Positions 53,813-60,984 of a DNA stretch of 60,984 nucleotides are shown piece by piece. A program made the translations under genes and the position numbers. Origin of the DNA: Candidatus Cloacimonas sp. (GTDB lineage: Bacteria; Cloacimonadota; Cloacimonadia; Cloacimonadales; Cloacimonadaceae); the NCBI GenBank assembly GCA_035403355.1, contig DAONFA010000005.1, positions 5,284 to 66,267 on the forward strand. The letters run 5' to 3'. Each line of letters begins with the position of its first letter. The stretch's first letter is position 1. The notes below the pieces were generated by a model, which had not been told where the DNA came from, did no database searches, and saw only the letters and a list, made by a program, of their open reading frames with translations.

Positions 53813-54553
53813 GTGATTGATGAAAATGACTTGAATGAATATGTGGAAAAGCATATTGAAATATTTCATAACAACAGGATTATGAATATCAGCAATTTGA
53901 AGCTGACAAATATCTTAAAACATAAAAATCCGTATCTGTTTAGAGCCAAGAATATGCTTAATGCCGGAGAATTAATAAAGTCCATTCTGGATGCTCACTT
54001 ATCTTCTGCTGAAGAAACGATGTTTGGTGAATTTTTGGAAGCGTTAGCTATCTATATTTGTGGAATGATTTATGGGGGAGTGAAATCATCTTCTTCGGGT
54101 ATAGATTTGGAGTTTAATAAGGAAAACAAACGGTATATTGTCTCCATAAAATCAGGTCCTAATTGGGGTAATAGTCGTCAAACGGCAAAAATGATAGATG
54201 ATTTTAACCGAGCTGCCAGAATTATTCGTTCCAATAATAAAGAAGCAACAGTGATTGCCATAAACGGTTGCTGTTACGGAAAAGATGATAAACCGGATAA
54301 GGGTTCTTACTATAAACTCTGTGGACAGCGTTTTTGGGAGTTTATTTCCGGTGATGAAGAGATGTTTACAAAAATTATTGTTCCTCTAAGCTACAAAGCT
54401 AAAGAGAAAAATGATAATTTCTATGCAGCATACACTAAACTAATCAATAGCTTCACTGCAGAGTTTATTCAGGACTTTTGCGATAAGGGTATAATAAACT
54501 GGAATAAATTATTGAAGTTTAATTCAGGTAAAGCAGCCAGTAATAAGTTCTAA
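53813..54553 (+). CDS. Type II restriction endonuclease, PmeII-like
   Basis: A 246-aa protein with the hallmarks of PmeII-family nucleases: LKLTNILKHKNPYLFRAKN, EETMFGEFLEALAIYIC, then the probable PD-(D/E)XK core GIDLEFNK ... RYIVSIKSGPNWGN (aspartate, then SIK), then AINGCCYG, CGQRFWEFISGD and PLSYKAKEKN. By family it cuts DNA at a sequence protected by the preceding methyltransferase; the recognition site is not known to me. The start is GTG at 53813, with ACGAGG 6 bases upstream. Confidence 0.82.
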   Translation: MIDENDLNEYVEKHIEIFHNNRIMNISNLKLTNILKHKNPYLFRAKNMLNAGELIKSILDAHLSSAEETMFGEFLEALAIYICGMIYGGVKSSSSGIDLEFNKENKRYIVSIKSGPNWGNSRQTAKMIDDFNRAARIIRSNNKEATVIAINGCCYGKDDKPDKGSYYKLCGQRFWEFISGDEEMFTKIIVPLSYKAKEKNDNFYAAYTKLINSFTAEFIQDFCDKGIINWNKLLKFNSGKAASNKF

Positions 54554-54575
54554 CTACTATTAGCTGTTATGCACA

Positions 54576-57467
54576 CTATTTCAGCAGCAGTATTTTCCGG
54601 GTTTGAATGTTTTTACCTTGTTGTGCCTGAATAAAGTAGATACCTGAGCTTACTTTTTTACCAGCGTTATCATTACCTTCCCAAGAAAGATTATTTTTCC
54701 CCTTCGGAATTCCCTGGAAAAGGGTTTTAATTAACTGTCCTTTAAGGTTATACACCTGAACATTCAAAGGAGCGTAACTATTTTTGCAGAGGATATTGAT
54801 TTGGGTAGAAGCAGAAAAAGGATTCGGTTGATTTGGCAAAAGGGTAATTTCCGGAACGGGATTATTTACCTCATCTGCTACTGCAACAGGTAAGCCAAAA
54901 TAGTTCTCTATAATGTAATGCACAACTTGACGGCTTTGGTTAAAATCCATATAGTAAAGAGGAAAGCTGAAGGTTACCGTTTTACCTGAAAAATAAGTGT
55001 TTTGAATTCCAACTGTTCCACCGTTCAGAATTCCCTGAGGCACATTATTCTCATAAGCAGAGGCATATTGATAAACAGGAATGGCTTGAGCATTCGCAGT
55101 TAGCGCTTCTATCTGATAAAGGTGTCCATTAAGAGAAACGGGAACTTTATCGGGGTCAACCTGAATATCCAGATAGCCGGGGGACACACTTTCTGCCCTA
55201 TTGAAACGGGCTTGGGTAGCGTAATTAGTTCCGCTGATACCTAAAACTTCATTGATAAATGTATCTTCAGCAAAAACAGCAGGATAATCTGCATTCAGTT
55301 CAAAAGTAAGCCCCGGATGAAAAACACTGAATAGAATTTTACCTCCATAATAGATATAGTTCCTTAAAGTATCCTTAATTTGATTGAGATAAGTCATATC
55401 CGAATAATCGTTACCATGCCAGATTATAACTGAATAGATGCCAATATCACACAGGCGTAAGTCCTCAGTTAAATCAGCCAAATCAAAATGAGCAGGATTC
55501 CACAGACCTTCTACCAATTGGTCATAATAGTAATCTACTACTTCATCAGTTGGCTGAAAAGGACCCATTCCGTTTAAATCTACCGTTTCATCAATAATAA
55601 GCAATCCGCAGTTCATACTTAAAGGTCGGGTTTTGAGAACCGGGGTAAAAGAACTGCTGTTATTATCATTGTCAAAAGCGCAAAGACGATAGTAATAATA
55701 AAATTCCCCGCCCTGAACATTAGTATCCTCATAACTGCAAGCAGTTTCAGACAAAGTAGCAATAAGAGTTCCCGTTTCGGAACTATTCAAAGAACGGTAT
55801 AGTTTATAGCCGGCTAAATCAAGCTCGCTATTTGGATGCCAGGAAAGTTGAATCCCTGAAGGCAATGCTTGGTCTGTAAAATTGACAGGTGGTTGGGGTA
55901 TTGACCGGGGAACACATTGAGCCGTATTAGAATAGCTTTCAATACCGGAAAAAGCTACAGAAGAGATAGCAAAGAAATATTGCTGTCCCGAATTTAATCC
56001 TGTGATGCTAATTTCGTTGGCAGTTGTAATTTGAGTATTATTAAGGTTATTTTGAGACAAACCCCAGGAAAGATGATAATGAGAAAAATCCGGATCGGGA
56101 ACAGAACTCCAGGAAAGATGGACACTATATCCCGTGCCTTCATCTAAAGCAGTGAAATTTGAAGGAGGCGACGGCATTTCAGCAAAACTTGCAGTTACTG
56201 CCGTGGAAGCTTTTATTACCTTACTACAATAAACAGGATCAAGATTAGCAACGGTATCATCATTACTATGATAGACAGCAGAAAAGTTATACTCAAAGAA
56301 ATAAATAGCCGGAAAACCGTGTTGCCAGAAAGAATGACTATCACTGCCGGCAGAATTAAGATAACCATAAACAGGTTGCAAACTGGTATATTGAGAAGTT
56401 ATCAATGCTGCATAATCCGTCTGTGCTATGAAACCATCGTAGGGCATTAATAAAACCCTCAGATCAGAGGGATTGGGACTTGTATTAGCTATCATATCGT
56501 GATTTATCATTATGCGGATATCCATATCTGTCTGATCAGCCAAAGTGGCATAATACTTTGAACCCCAAAGCCCGAATTCTTCAGCGGCAAAGGTAACAAA
56601 ACGAATGGAACATTTGGGTTGATAGTTATTTGCCATCATCACTCTTGCCATTTCTATTGCGGCAACTGTGCCACTGGCATTATCATCTGCACCGGGAGCA
56701 AAAACAAGAGGATTATCATAAGTTATGGAATCGTAATGACCACCAACGATAATATAGGTATCGGGATAAACGGTTCCCGGAATTGTAGCTACAACATCAT
56801 ATTGAGTAGTTCCATTCCATTGAAAACTACTCAGTTCAGCATTACTAATGCCAAAACGCAGAAATTGGGATTTCATCCAATTTGCCACTATGTATCTATT
56901 ATCTGCCAAAGCATAACGGGTAGAGAAATTTTGCAGTGACTGCAGGAAAGATAAAATACTATCAGCAGAAACCGAATTAACCAAATTGACAATATCTGTG
57001 CGTTCCGCTTGAAGGGTCTTTTCCAAAGTAGAAGTATCGGGAAAACGCATTGGCTCCCAAAGCAAAGGGACAAAAGGATTGCTGATTTGTTGCCGAAGCC
57101 GAAGTTCATCCAATTTGGTCTCCAACAACACTACCGAACCCATTTCCAGCAAAACTTTTCCGGCTTTTGCCAAATCCACCTGCGGATATCTGTCACCTAT
57201 CGTTATCAGATAGAACTTTCCACTTCTGGAAGTTCCTAATTGCAAAGCACCAGGATATTCGTAACTGGTTCCGGCGATAATATATAATTCATTGTAATAG
57301 TATATCTCCAAGCCACTTTGGGAAAGGGCTTGAACTGCATTATACAATGATTTACTTTCCCCTGAAAGAGAAAGCCCGGAAACCGGTAAACCGATAATGT
57401 AATTCGGAATTGCCGATAACATTCCAATAGTAATCAAGATAAATATGAGAAGCAGATATTTTTTCAT
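54576..57467 (-). CDS. Exported M28 metallopeptidase with Fn3 modules and sorting tail
   Basis: A 963-aa secreted zinc aminopeptidase. After a signal peptide (about 1-18) and an N-terminal region, the M28 domain has the five zinc-ligand motifs in order: GGHYDS (near 242), PGADDNASGT, FAAEEFGLWGS (catalytic glutamate and ligand), MINHDMIA and AVYHSNDDT. Two fibronectin type III-like modules follow (about 435-610; SVHLSWSSVPDPDFSHYHL, GIQLSWHPNSELDLAGYKLYRS), then a flavodoxin-like glutamine-amidotransferase-type segment (about 625-850), and a FlgD-like sorting tail (NQPNPFSASTQI, VYNLKGQLIKTL, SGIYFIQAQ, RKILLLK). It likely finishes external peptide breakdown. Confidence 0.88.
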   Translation of the reverse strand: MKKYLLLIFILITIGMLSAIPNYIIGLPVSGLSLSGESKSLYNAVQALSQSGLEIYYYNELYIIAGTSYEYPGALQLGTSRSGKFYLITIGDRYPQVDLAKAGKVLLEMGSVVLLETKLDELRLRQQISNPFVPLLWEPMRFPDTSTLEKTLQAERTDIVNLVNSVSADSILSFLQSLQNFSTRYALADNRYIVANWMKSQFLRFGISNAELSSFQWNGTTQYDVVATIPGTVYPDTYIIVGGHYDSITYDNPLVFAPGADDNASGTVAAIEMARVMMANNYQPKCSIRFVTFAAEEFGLWGSKYYATLADQTDMDIRIMINHDMIANTSPNPSDLRVLLMPYDGFIAQTDYAALITSQYTSLQPVYGYLNSAGSDSHSFWQHGFPAIYFFEYNFSAVYHSNDDTVANLDPVYCSKVIKASTAVTASFAEMPSPPSNFTALDEGTGYSVHLSWSSVPDPDFSHYHLSWGLSQNNLNNTQITTANEISITGLNSGQQYFFAISSVAFSGIESYSNTAQCVPRSIPQPPVNFTDQALPSGIQLSWHPNSELDLAGYKLYRSLNSSETGTLIATLSETACSYEDTNVQGGEFYYYYRLCAFDNDNNSSSFTPVLKTRPLSMNCGLLIIDETVDLNGMGPFQPTDEVVDYYYDQLVEGLWNPAHFDLADLTEDLRLCDIGIYSVIIWHGNDYSDMTYLNQIKDTLRNYIYYGGKILFSVFHPGLTFELNADYPAVFAEDTFINEVLGISGTNYATQARFNRAESVSPGYLDIQVDPDKVPVSLNGHLYQIEALTANAQAIPVYQYASAYENNVPQGILNGGTVGIQNTYFSGKTVTFSFPLYYMDFNQSRQVVHYIIENYFGLPVAVADEVNNPVPEITLLPNQPNPFSASTQINILCKNSYAPLNVQVYNLKGQLIKTLFQGIPKGKNNLSWEGNDNAGKKVSSGIYFIQAQQGKNIQTRKILLLK

Positions 57468-57527
57468 TATTGTCTCCTTTTTGAATATTAGTTTTAAGCA
57501 AATTATATTCCCGAACTCTGCTTTTGT

Positions 57528-57689
57528 GTAGCCGGAGGATGCTATGCCTCCGCTTTTTTTTAGCCACCGAGAACACCGAAGTCACCGAAAAATACTTGTA
57601 ACGGCTATGTATTGATAATTATGGTGTAGCCGGAGGATGCTATGCCTCCGCCTTTTTTAGCCACCGAAAACACCGAAGTCACCGAAAGT
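57528..57689 (+). repeat. Two GTAG-hairpin elements with ACCGAA tails, duplicated at 98 bp
   Basis: Each copy (57528 and 57626) reads GTAG-CCGGAGG, 6-7-base loop, CCTCCG, C and a T-run, followed by CCACCGA(G/A)AACACCGAAGTCACCGAA. The hairpin is the same family as at 11332-11441 but has a G:C stem pair where those have C:G. Neither plus-strand orientation follows a plus-strand gene, so these look like repeats rather than terminators of known genes. Confidence 0.85.
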
Positions 57690-57779
57690 ATATTAAATAA
57701 TCTTTTCTCTTTTTCTCTTTTTCTCTTTTCCTCTTTGTTAAATTAACTCTCTTTTCTCTTTTCTCTTTGTAAAAAAAAA

Positions 57780-57917
57780 CCTTCGGTGTTTTCGGTGTTT
57801 TCGGTGGCTAAAATACTTCTTTTCCTCTTTGTAAAAAAAATCCTTCGGTGTTTTCGGTGGCTAAAATAACTCTTTTCCTCTTTGTAAAAAATCCTTCGGT
57901 GTTTTCGGTGGCTAAAA
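57780..57917. repeat. TTCGGTGTTTTCGGTGGC repeats, inverted relative to the upstream copies
   Basis: Three copies (57780, 57842, 57893) of CCTTCGGTG(TTTTCGGTG)TTTTCGGTGGCTAAAAT are separated by near-identical pyrimidine-rich TTTTCCTCTTTGTAAAA stretches (the last two 51 bp apart). They are the reverse complement of the ACCGAA tails at 57563 and 57661, so the whole gap 57468-57939 is a repeat field with no gene. Confidence 0.85.
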
Positions 57918-57939
57918 TAACTCCTTTTCTCTATTTTTA

Positions 57940-58827
57940 TTAAAAACAGTAAGTAAGCGATACTCTATCAGTTAAGGGATTTATCCCAAGCTTTATTCTC
58001 GGTGTATCCTGCAATACCATTTTTCCTGTTACATAACCAATCACGGCACCCGCAAAAACATCGCTGGTCCAATGTTGGTCACTGTTCAATCGCGATAGGG
58101 AAGTTAAAACAGCAATTGTATAGACGGTTGGCGGCACCAATCTGGTCTTTTTAAATTGTTCTGCCAGCACAGGAGCCAAACTCCAAACCAAAGTGGAATG
58201 CCCCGAAGGAAAACTATTTTTGGAAAAAGAAATTCCGCTATCCTGCCAAAATTTTTTGCCTTCTTCTTTAAAAGGTCTTTGTCTTTGCGAGGCAAGCTTC
58301 AAAGTTTGAGTAACCGCCAAAGAGATAAGCGAACTCTTCAAGCAAAGCAGAGAGGTATCTATTGTTTTTTCATCTTTGGCAATATATCCTCCTAAAGCAG
58401 TTACAGCCATAAGCGGAAGCATAATTTTCACTTCCCCGAATTGTTCAGCTACAGTAAAAATATCATCGGTGACCTTTATTCTATTTCGTTGATATAAATC
58501 CCGCAGCTCCTCATCCAGCAAATATAAACCTCCGGTAGTAACAATTATGGCACTTGCTTTCAGCCAATCGTCATTTTGCCAGTTGCCAGGTGCCGTAACT
58601 GCTGAATAAATTGTTTCAGGATAAGATAAGAGATAATCCTGCAAATAGTTATCTTCTTCCGCAAAAAGAGGTATCCTGAAAAGGACGATAAGGATGCCGC
58701 TTATCAGAAAGAGGGTTTTCAGATTGATAATGCCTATATTTTTGCCAACTTTTTTATAGTTTCCCGCCGGTGCAGGAGAGGCAATGAGCTTTTCTTTCCA
58801 AAACTGATGTAAACAAGCTGCTTTCAT
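57940..58827 (-). CDS. PAP2-family membrane phosphatase
   Basis: A 295-aa PAP2-type phosphatase. The three-part acid-phosphatase signature is complete: KLASQRQRP (K-x6-RP), FPSGHST (PSGH) and SRLNSDQHWTSD (SR-x5-H-x3-D). Hydrophobic segments near 36-55 and through the core indicate a membrane protein. Family members act on phosphatidic acid, undecaprenyl pyrophosphate or other lipid phosphates; the substrate here is unknown. The first 30 residues before the hydrophobic segment are charged, and the true start may be later, but no better ribosome-binding site is visible. Confidence 0.87.
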   Translation of the reverse strand: MKAACLHQFWKEKLIASPAPAGNYKKVGKNIGIINLKTLFLISGILIVLFRIPLFAEEDNYLQDYLLSYPETIYSAVTAPGNWQNDDWLKASAIIVTTGGLYLLDEELRDLYQRNRIKVTDDIFTVAEQFGEVKIMLPLMAVTALGGYIAKDEKTIDTSLLCLKSSLISLAVTQTLKLASQRQRPFKEEGKKFWQDSGISFSKNSFPSGHSTLVWSLAPVLAEQFKKTRLVPPTVYTIAVLTSLSRLNSDQHWTSDVFAGAVIGYVTGKMVLQDTPRIKLGINPLTDRVSLTYCF

Positions 58828-59134
58828 ATTTCTATGCTGTGAAAGAGAGCATTTCTGTCAAGTTCAAACCGTTTTTTGCCTTTCCGCAGTTTTCCTGAGG
58901 GTTATATTTTTTTTGTTGCTGGCAGCTATGTTCCATTACTGTGATTTAGTTCATAAATCATAAATGGATATTTTTTAATTGATTTTTAGCTTCCGGATTA
59001 CCCGTTTGGGAATCAGAATATTAAAATTAGGAAGGGGGTTATCTTTCTTCTTCCGAGTGGTTTACGCCACCATCGCTATTATTGTGTTGCCCTCAAGGGC
59101 TTTTGGCAGCCGATATACAGTAAAAAAGATTCCT

Positions 59135-59168
59135 GTATGCATCCCATATTGTGATACGGGAAAGATAC
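59135..59168. repeat. 34-bp imperfect inverted repeat, copy C
   Basis: GTATGCATCCCATATTGTGATACGGG... ends GATAC: the same 34-bp length and spacing as copies at 15324 and 32189, with more base changes. The flanks are also recognisable (ATATCGCCTGCATAC after). The rest of 58828-59322 shows no gene I can support. Confidence 0.7.
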
Positions 59169-59322
59169 GAGAATTATATCGCCTGCATACCTTCTATCAG
59201 TAATGTTGGATTAGCTGCGAGCAGCAATTTTTATAGCAACCGGTATTTTGTGTAAGATTTGTCACCATTCCTCATTTTTGTCACCCCCTATAGAAGTGAG
59301 AACACATAAAGGAGAAACAAAA

Positions 59323-59769
59323 ATGAAAGTAAAATTTCAATACGGACTGGCTGGTTACACAGGTAAAGCCGATGGACTGGTGTATTGTTTTGATAGGACT
59401 TCGGGCATTGTTTACGCCCGGAAAAAAGTTTATCCCCGGTTAACGAAAGAAAACGCCAGAATTGGTAATATTTCTCACAACCTCTTTTCCTTGAAACCTG
59501 CGAACGAATACAAAGATGATTTACGCCTCTATTTAATGAGCTACAATGGATTAAGGGAAAATAGTTCCCATCCTTTGCGCTCTTGGGTAAATTTGTATCT
59601 GCGCTTAATGACAAATATGGCTAAAAGGAATCCGGATATAGACCTGAAGACAATCACGCGTCAGCAGATATATCAGGAAAATCTGCCCTGCATAAGTGTA
59701 AAAAATGCCGTTGAAGCAGGCATCCTTCCTCCCGTAAAGGGCTATGAAAGAATGACTGCTTTAATCTAA
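59323..59769 (+). CDS. Small protein of unknown function
   Basis: A 148-aa basic protein I do not recognise. The N-terminus (MKVKFQYGLAGYTGKADGLVYCFDRTSGIVYARKKVYPRLTKEN) is followed by helices in which aromatic and basic residues are common. No signal peptide, membrane segment or catalytic motif is visible. I start it at ATG 59323 because AAAGGAG lies about 9 bases upstream; a longer frame from 59248 has no such site. Its stop codon is directly followed by the first 33-bp hairpin repeat. The phrase KFQYGLAGYTGKADG could suggest a host- or phage-like small protein, but there is no firm basis. Confidence 0.65.
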   Translation: MKVKFQYGLAGYTGKADGLVYCFDRTSGIVYARKKVYPRLTKENARIGNISHNLFSLKPANEYKDDLRLYLMSYNGLRENSSHPLRSWVNLYLRLMTNMAKRNPDIDLKTITRQQIYQENLPCISVKNAVEAGILPPVKGYERMTALI

Positions 59770-59901
59770 CGGAAAAACGATGTTCCCGCCGTTTCAGAAA
59801 CTCGGAAAAACGATGTGTTCGTCGTTTAAAAAACCCGGAAAAACGATGTGTTCGTCGTTTAAAAAGCCCGGAAAAACGATGTTTTCGTCGTTTAATAAAA
59901 T
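59770..59901 (+). repeat. 33-bp hairpin array I (four units, plus orientation)
   Basis: Four units at exactly 33 bp (59770, 59803, 59836, 59869). Each reads CGGAAAAACGATG..., loop, TCGTCGTTT, giving an AACGA/TCGTT hairpin. The first unit is decayed. The array begins at the base after the stop of the 148-aa gene and faces the RAYT gene. Confidence 0.9.
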
Positions 59902-59954
59902 TTACCTACACATTTGTTCCTGAAGATACTGATTTATCTCATATTTTTATTTAT

Positions 59955-60106
59955 GGTTGACGAGGACATCAACCTTCCGCTGTTTTTGGTTGACGAGGAC
60001 ATCAACCTTCCGGGTTTTTTGGTTGACGAGGACATCAACCCTCCGGGGATTTTGGTTGACGAGGACGTCAACCCTCCGGGGGTTTTGGTTGACGAGGACA
60101 TCAACC
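59955..60106 (-). repeat. 33-bp hairpin array II (five units, minus orientation)
   Basis: Five units at exactly 33 bp (59955, 59988, 60021, 60054, 60087). On the minus strand each gives (C)GGA(A/G) then GGTTGATG-TCCT-CGTCAACC, an 8-bp stem with a G:T pair at one position that is C:G in the fourth unit. The core TGTCCTCGTC matches arrays I and III, but the stem bases differ in a paired way. The last unit ends 4 bases from the stop codon of the RAYT gene. Confidence 0.92.
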
Positions 60107-60109
60107 TTC

Positions 60110-60754
60110 CTATTTCCTTATTATATTATTAATATAATAACTGTATTCCCAATCATTATAATTCTCTACCAGTCCTGCTTTAACGGGATTATTCATAATG
60201 TAACTAATCGTATTACAATAATCCTTTTCATTTCTGATATAGCGATCAAAATAATCCTTGCACCAAATAGGTCCTTTTTGATTATACAATTTATTAATCT
60301 CTTTGGCAGTAAAACCCTTTAATCTTTTTATTATGTCGCTGATTTTGTAATAACTATCACTACCATCTTCTTTGGGTTCCAGCAGTAAATGAATATGATT
60401 TGGCATTATACAGTAGGAATGTAAGTTATACAAATTACTATCGTAGAATTTAAAAGCAGACATAATAATATTAGCTGTTTTCGGTTCACACAAATTCAAT
60501 TTCGGTAATGTTAATTTGCCCAGGTAATTATCCCATTGGAGGATTTTTTTATTATAATCTTCTTGTTTTTGGCTTCTTACAGAAACATCAGCTTTTATAT
60601 CGGAATAAGATTGAATTATATCATTCATTTCAGCTAATAGATTTTGGAGATTACCTGGTATAATGAAAGCAAGTCGCCAGGTAAGTGAAATTACTTGTCC
60701 TGCTTCTTGATAATGAGGAAGATAACTACGGTGAAATTCAATAATCGGAAACAT
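60110..60754 (-). CDS. REP-associated tyrosine transposase (RAYT, IS200/TnpA-like)
   Basis: A 214-aa Y1 transposase-family protein. The metal-binding HUH motif is MPNHIHLLLEP, and the catalytic tyrosine lies in the family segment WCKDYFDRYIRNEKDYCNTISYIMNNPVKAGL, typical of RAYTs rather than ordinary IS200 elements. RAYTs nick and join single-stranded DNA and are held to spread REP hairpins. Here the gene is flanked on both sides by 33-bp hairpin arrays, which is the expected RAYT/REP arrangement. It carries no terminal repeats of its own and looks like a single-copy domesticated gene. No break is visible. Confidence 0.9.
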   Translation of the reverse strand: MFPIIEFHRSYLPHYQEAGQVISLTWRLAFIIPGNLQNLLAEMNDIIQSYSDIKADVSVRSQKQEDYNKKILQWDNYLGKLTLPKLNLCEPKTANIIMSAFKFYDSNLYNLHSYCIMPNHIHLLLEPKEDGSDSYYKISDIIKRLKGFTAKEINKLYNQKGPIWCKDYFDRYIRNEKDYCNTISYIMNNPVKAGLVENYNDWEYSYYINNIIRK

Positions 60755-60835
60755 TATAATACTGAACCTCTATGATAAGTTTATATACAATTATCTTAAA
60801 CATCAGAGTGAGCTTTTTTGTAAAGCAAAATCTTC

Positions 60836-60984
60836 CGGAAAAACGATGTACCCGCCACTAAAATAACTCGGAAAAACGACGTCCTCGTCGTTTAAAAAAT
60901 CCGGAAAAACGACGTCCTCGTCGTTTAATAAATCCGGAAAAACGACGTCCTCGTCGTTTAATAAATCCGGAAAAACGACGTCCT
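60836..60984 (+). repeat. 33-bp hairpin array III (at least 4.5 units, plus orientation)
   Basis: Units start at 60836, 60869, 60902, 60935 and 60968, an exact 33-bp period. Each is CCGGAAAAACGACG-TCCT-CGTCGTTT, an AAACGACG/CGTCGTTT stem around a 4-base loop; the first unit is decayed. The array runs off the window, so its true length is unknown. It lies on the far side of the RAYT gene from arrays I and II. Confidence 0.9.

Noticed and set aside
58979..59203. 74-codon frame after the PAP2 gene
   Set aside because: It runs across the 34-bp inverted repeat and lacks a ribosome-binding site and recognisable motifs.
59914..60322. Overlapping frames with 11-residue periodic sequence (LVDEDINLP... 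and WLTRTSTF...)
   Set aside because: A 33-bp unit stays open in several frames by construction; the hairpin and array features explain the sequence better than a protein.
59770..60984. CRISPR arrays around the RAYT gene
   Set aside because: The 33-bp units are continuous repeats without variable spacers and occur in both orientations; the RAYT/REP explanation fits better.

Overview
The window looks like part of a chromosome from a candidate-phylum anaerobe of the Cloacimonadota (Candidatus Cloacamonas-like). This is inferred from the moderate-to-low GC, the many large exported proteins ending in a FlgD-like/type A C-terminal sorting domain (NPFNP ... IYNLKGQ ... SGVYF ... KxLLxK), and the mix of anaerobe housekeeping genes. 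No 16S gene is present, so the assignment rests on protein character alone.

Layout. 1-160: 46-bp tandem repeats. 261-11316 (+): nadE, a TPR protein, ribD, a cupin, a 59-aa zinc-ribbon protein, ksgA, an outer-membrane-type protein, an exported M14 carboxypeptidase, a DUF192 lipoprotein and a divergent polysaccharide deacetylase lipoprotein. 11649-22734 (-): rng, sppA, tRNA-Ser(GGA), a SNF2-type helicase, tRNA-Ala(CGC), gapA, a BglII/BstYI-like restriction-modification pair and class II fructose-bisphosphate aldolase. The R-M pair sits exactly between the two glycolytic genes. 23206-34565: large exported proteins plus glycogen phosphorylase. 34630-42897 (-): a five-gene membrane cluster with two paralogous large proteins (probably DUF6754) bracketing three smaller membrane proteins. 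It has no function I recognise and is the best protein-level candidate for an undescribed system. 43149-51480 (-): class I fumarase subunits, DUF58, a DUF3098-like protein, a PlsC-type acyltransferase, a C25 (gingipain-like) peptidase, a TrmH/TrmJ-family methyltransferase and a HEAT/AlkD-like protein. 51854-57467: ornithine carbamoyltransferase (+), a second type II R-M pair (PmeII-like, +) and an M28 peptidase (-). 57940-60754: a PAP2 phosphatase (-), a small unknown protein (+) and a REP-associated tyrosine transposase (RAYT, -).

The intergenic DNA is unusually rich in structured repeats. (i) Three 33-bp-period hairpin arrays surround the RAYT gene. (ii) A GTAG-CCGGAG hairpin family followed by a T-run occurs at five or six sites, with a covarying stem pair. 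(iii) A 34-bp GTATC...GATAC inverted repeat occurs three times at constant length. (iv) Long CTTTAACG hairpins occur twice. (v) 9-bp ATCTCGCC-type arrays lie just past two stop codons. (vi) A 75-bp tandem duplication includes the end of a gene. Together these resemble a REP/BIME landscape served by the RAYT enzyme.

How the genes fit together: gapA, fba and glgP serve glycolysis and glycogen use. ribD, nadE, the fumarase and argF are ordinary biosynthesis and central metabolism. The M14, C25 and M28 peptidases share a sorting tail (M14, C25, M28 and two non-peptidase proteins) and suggest an exported protein-degrading lifestyle. Two unrelated type II R-M systems defend the same region.
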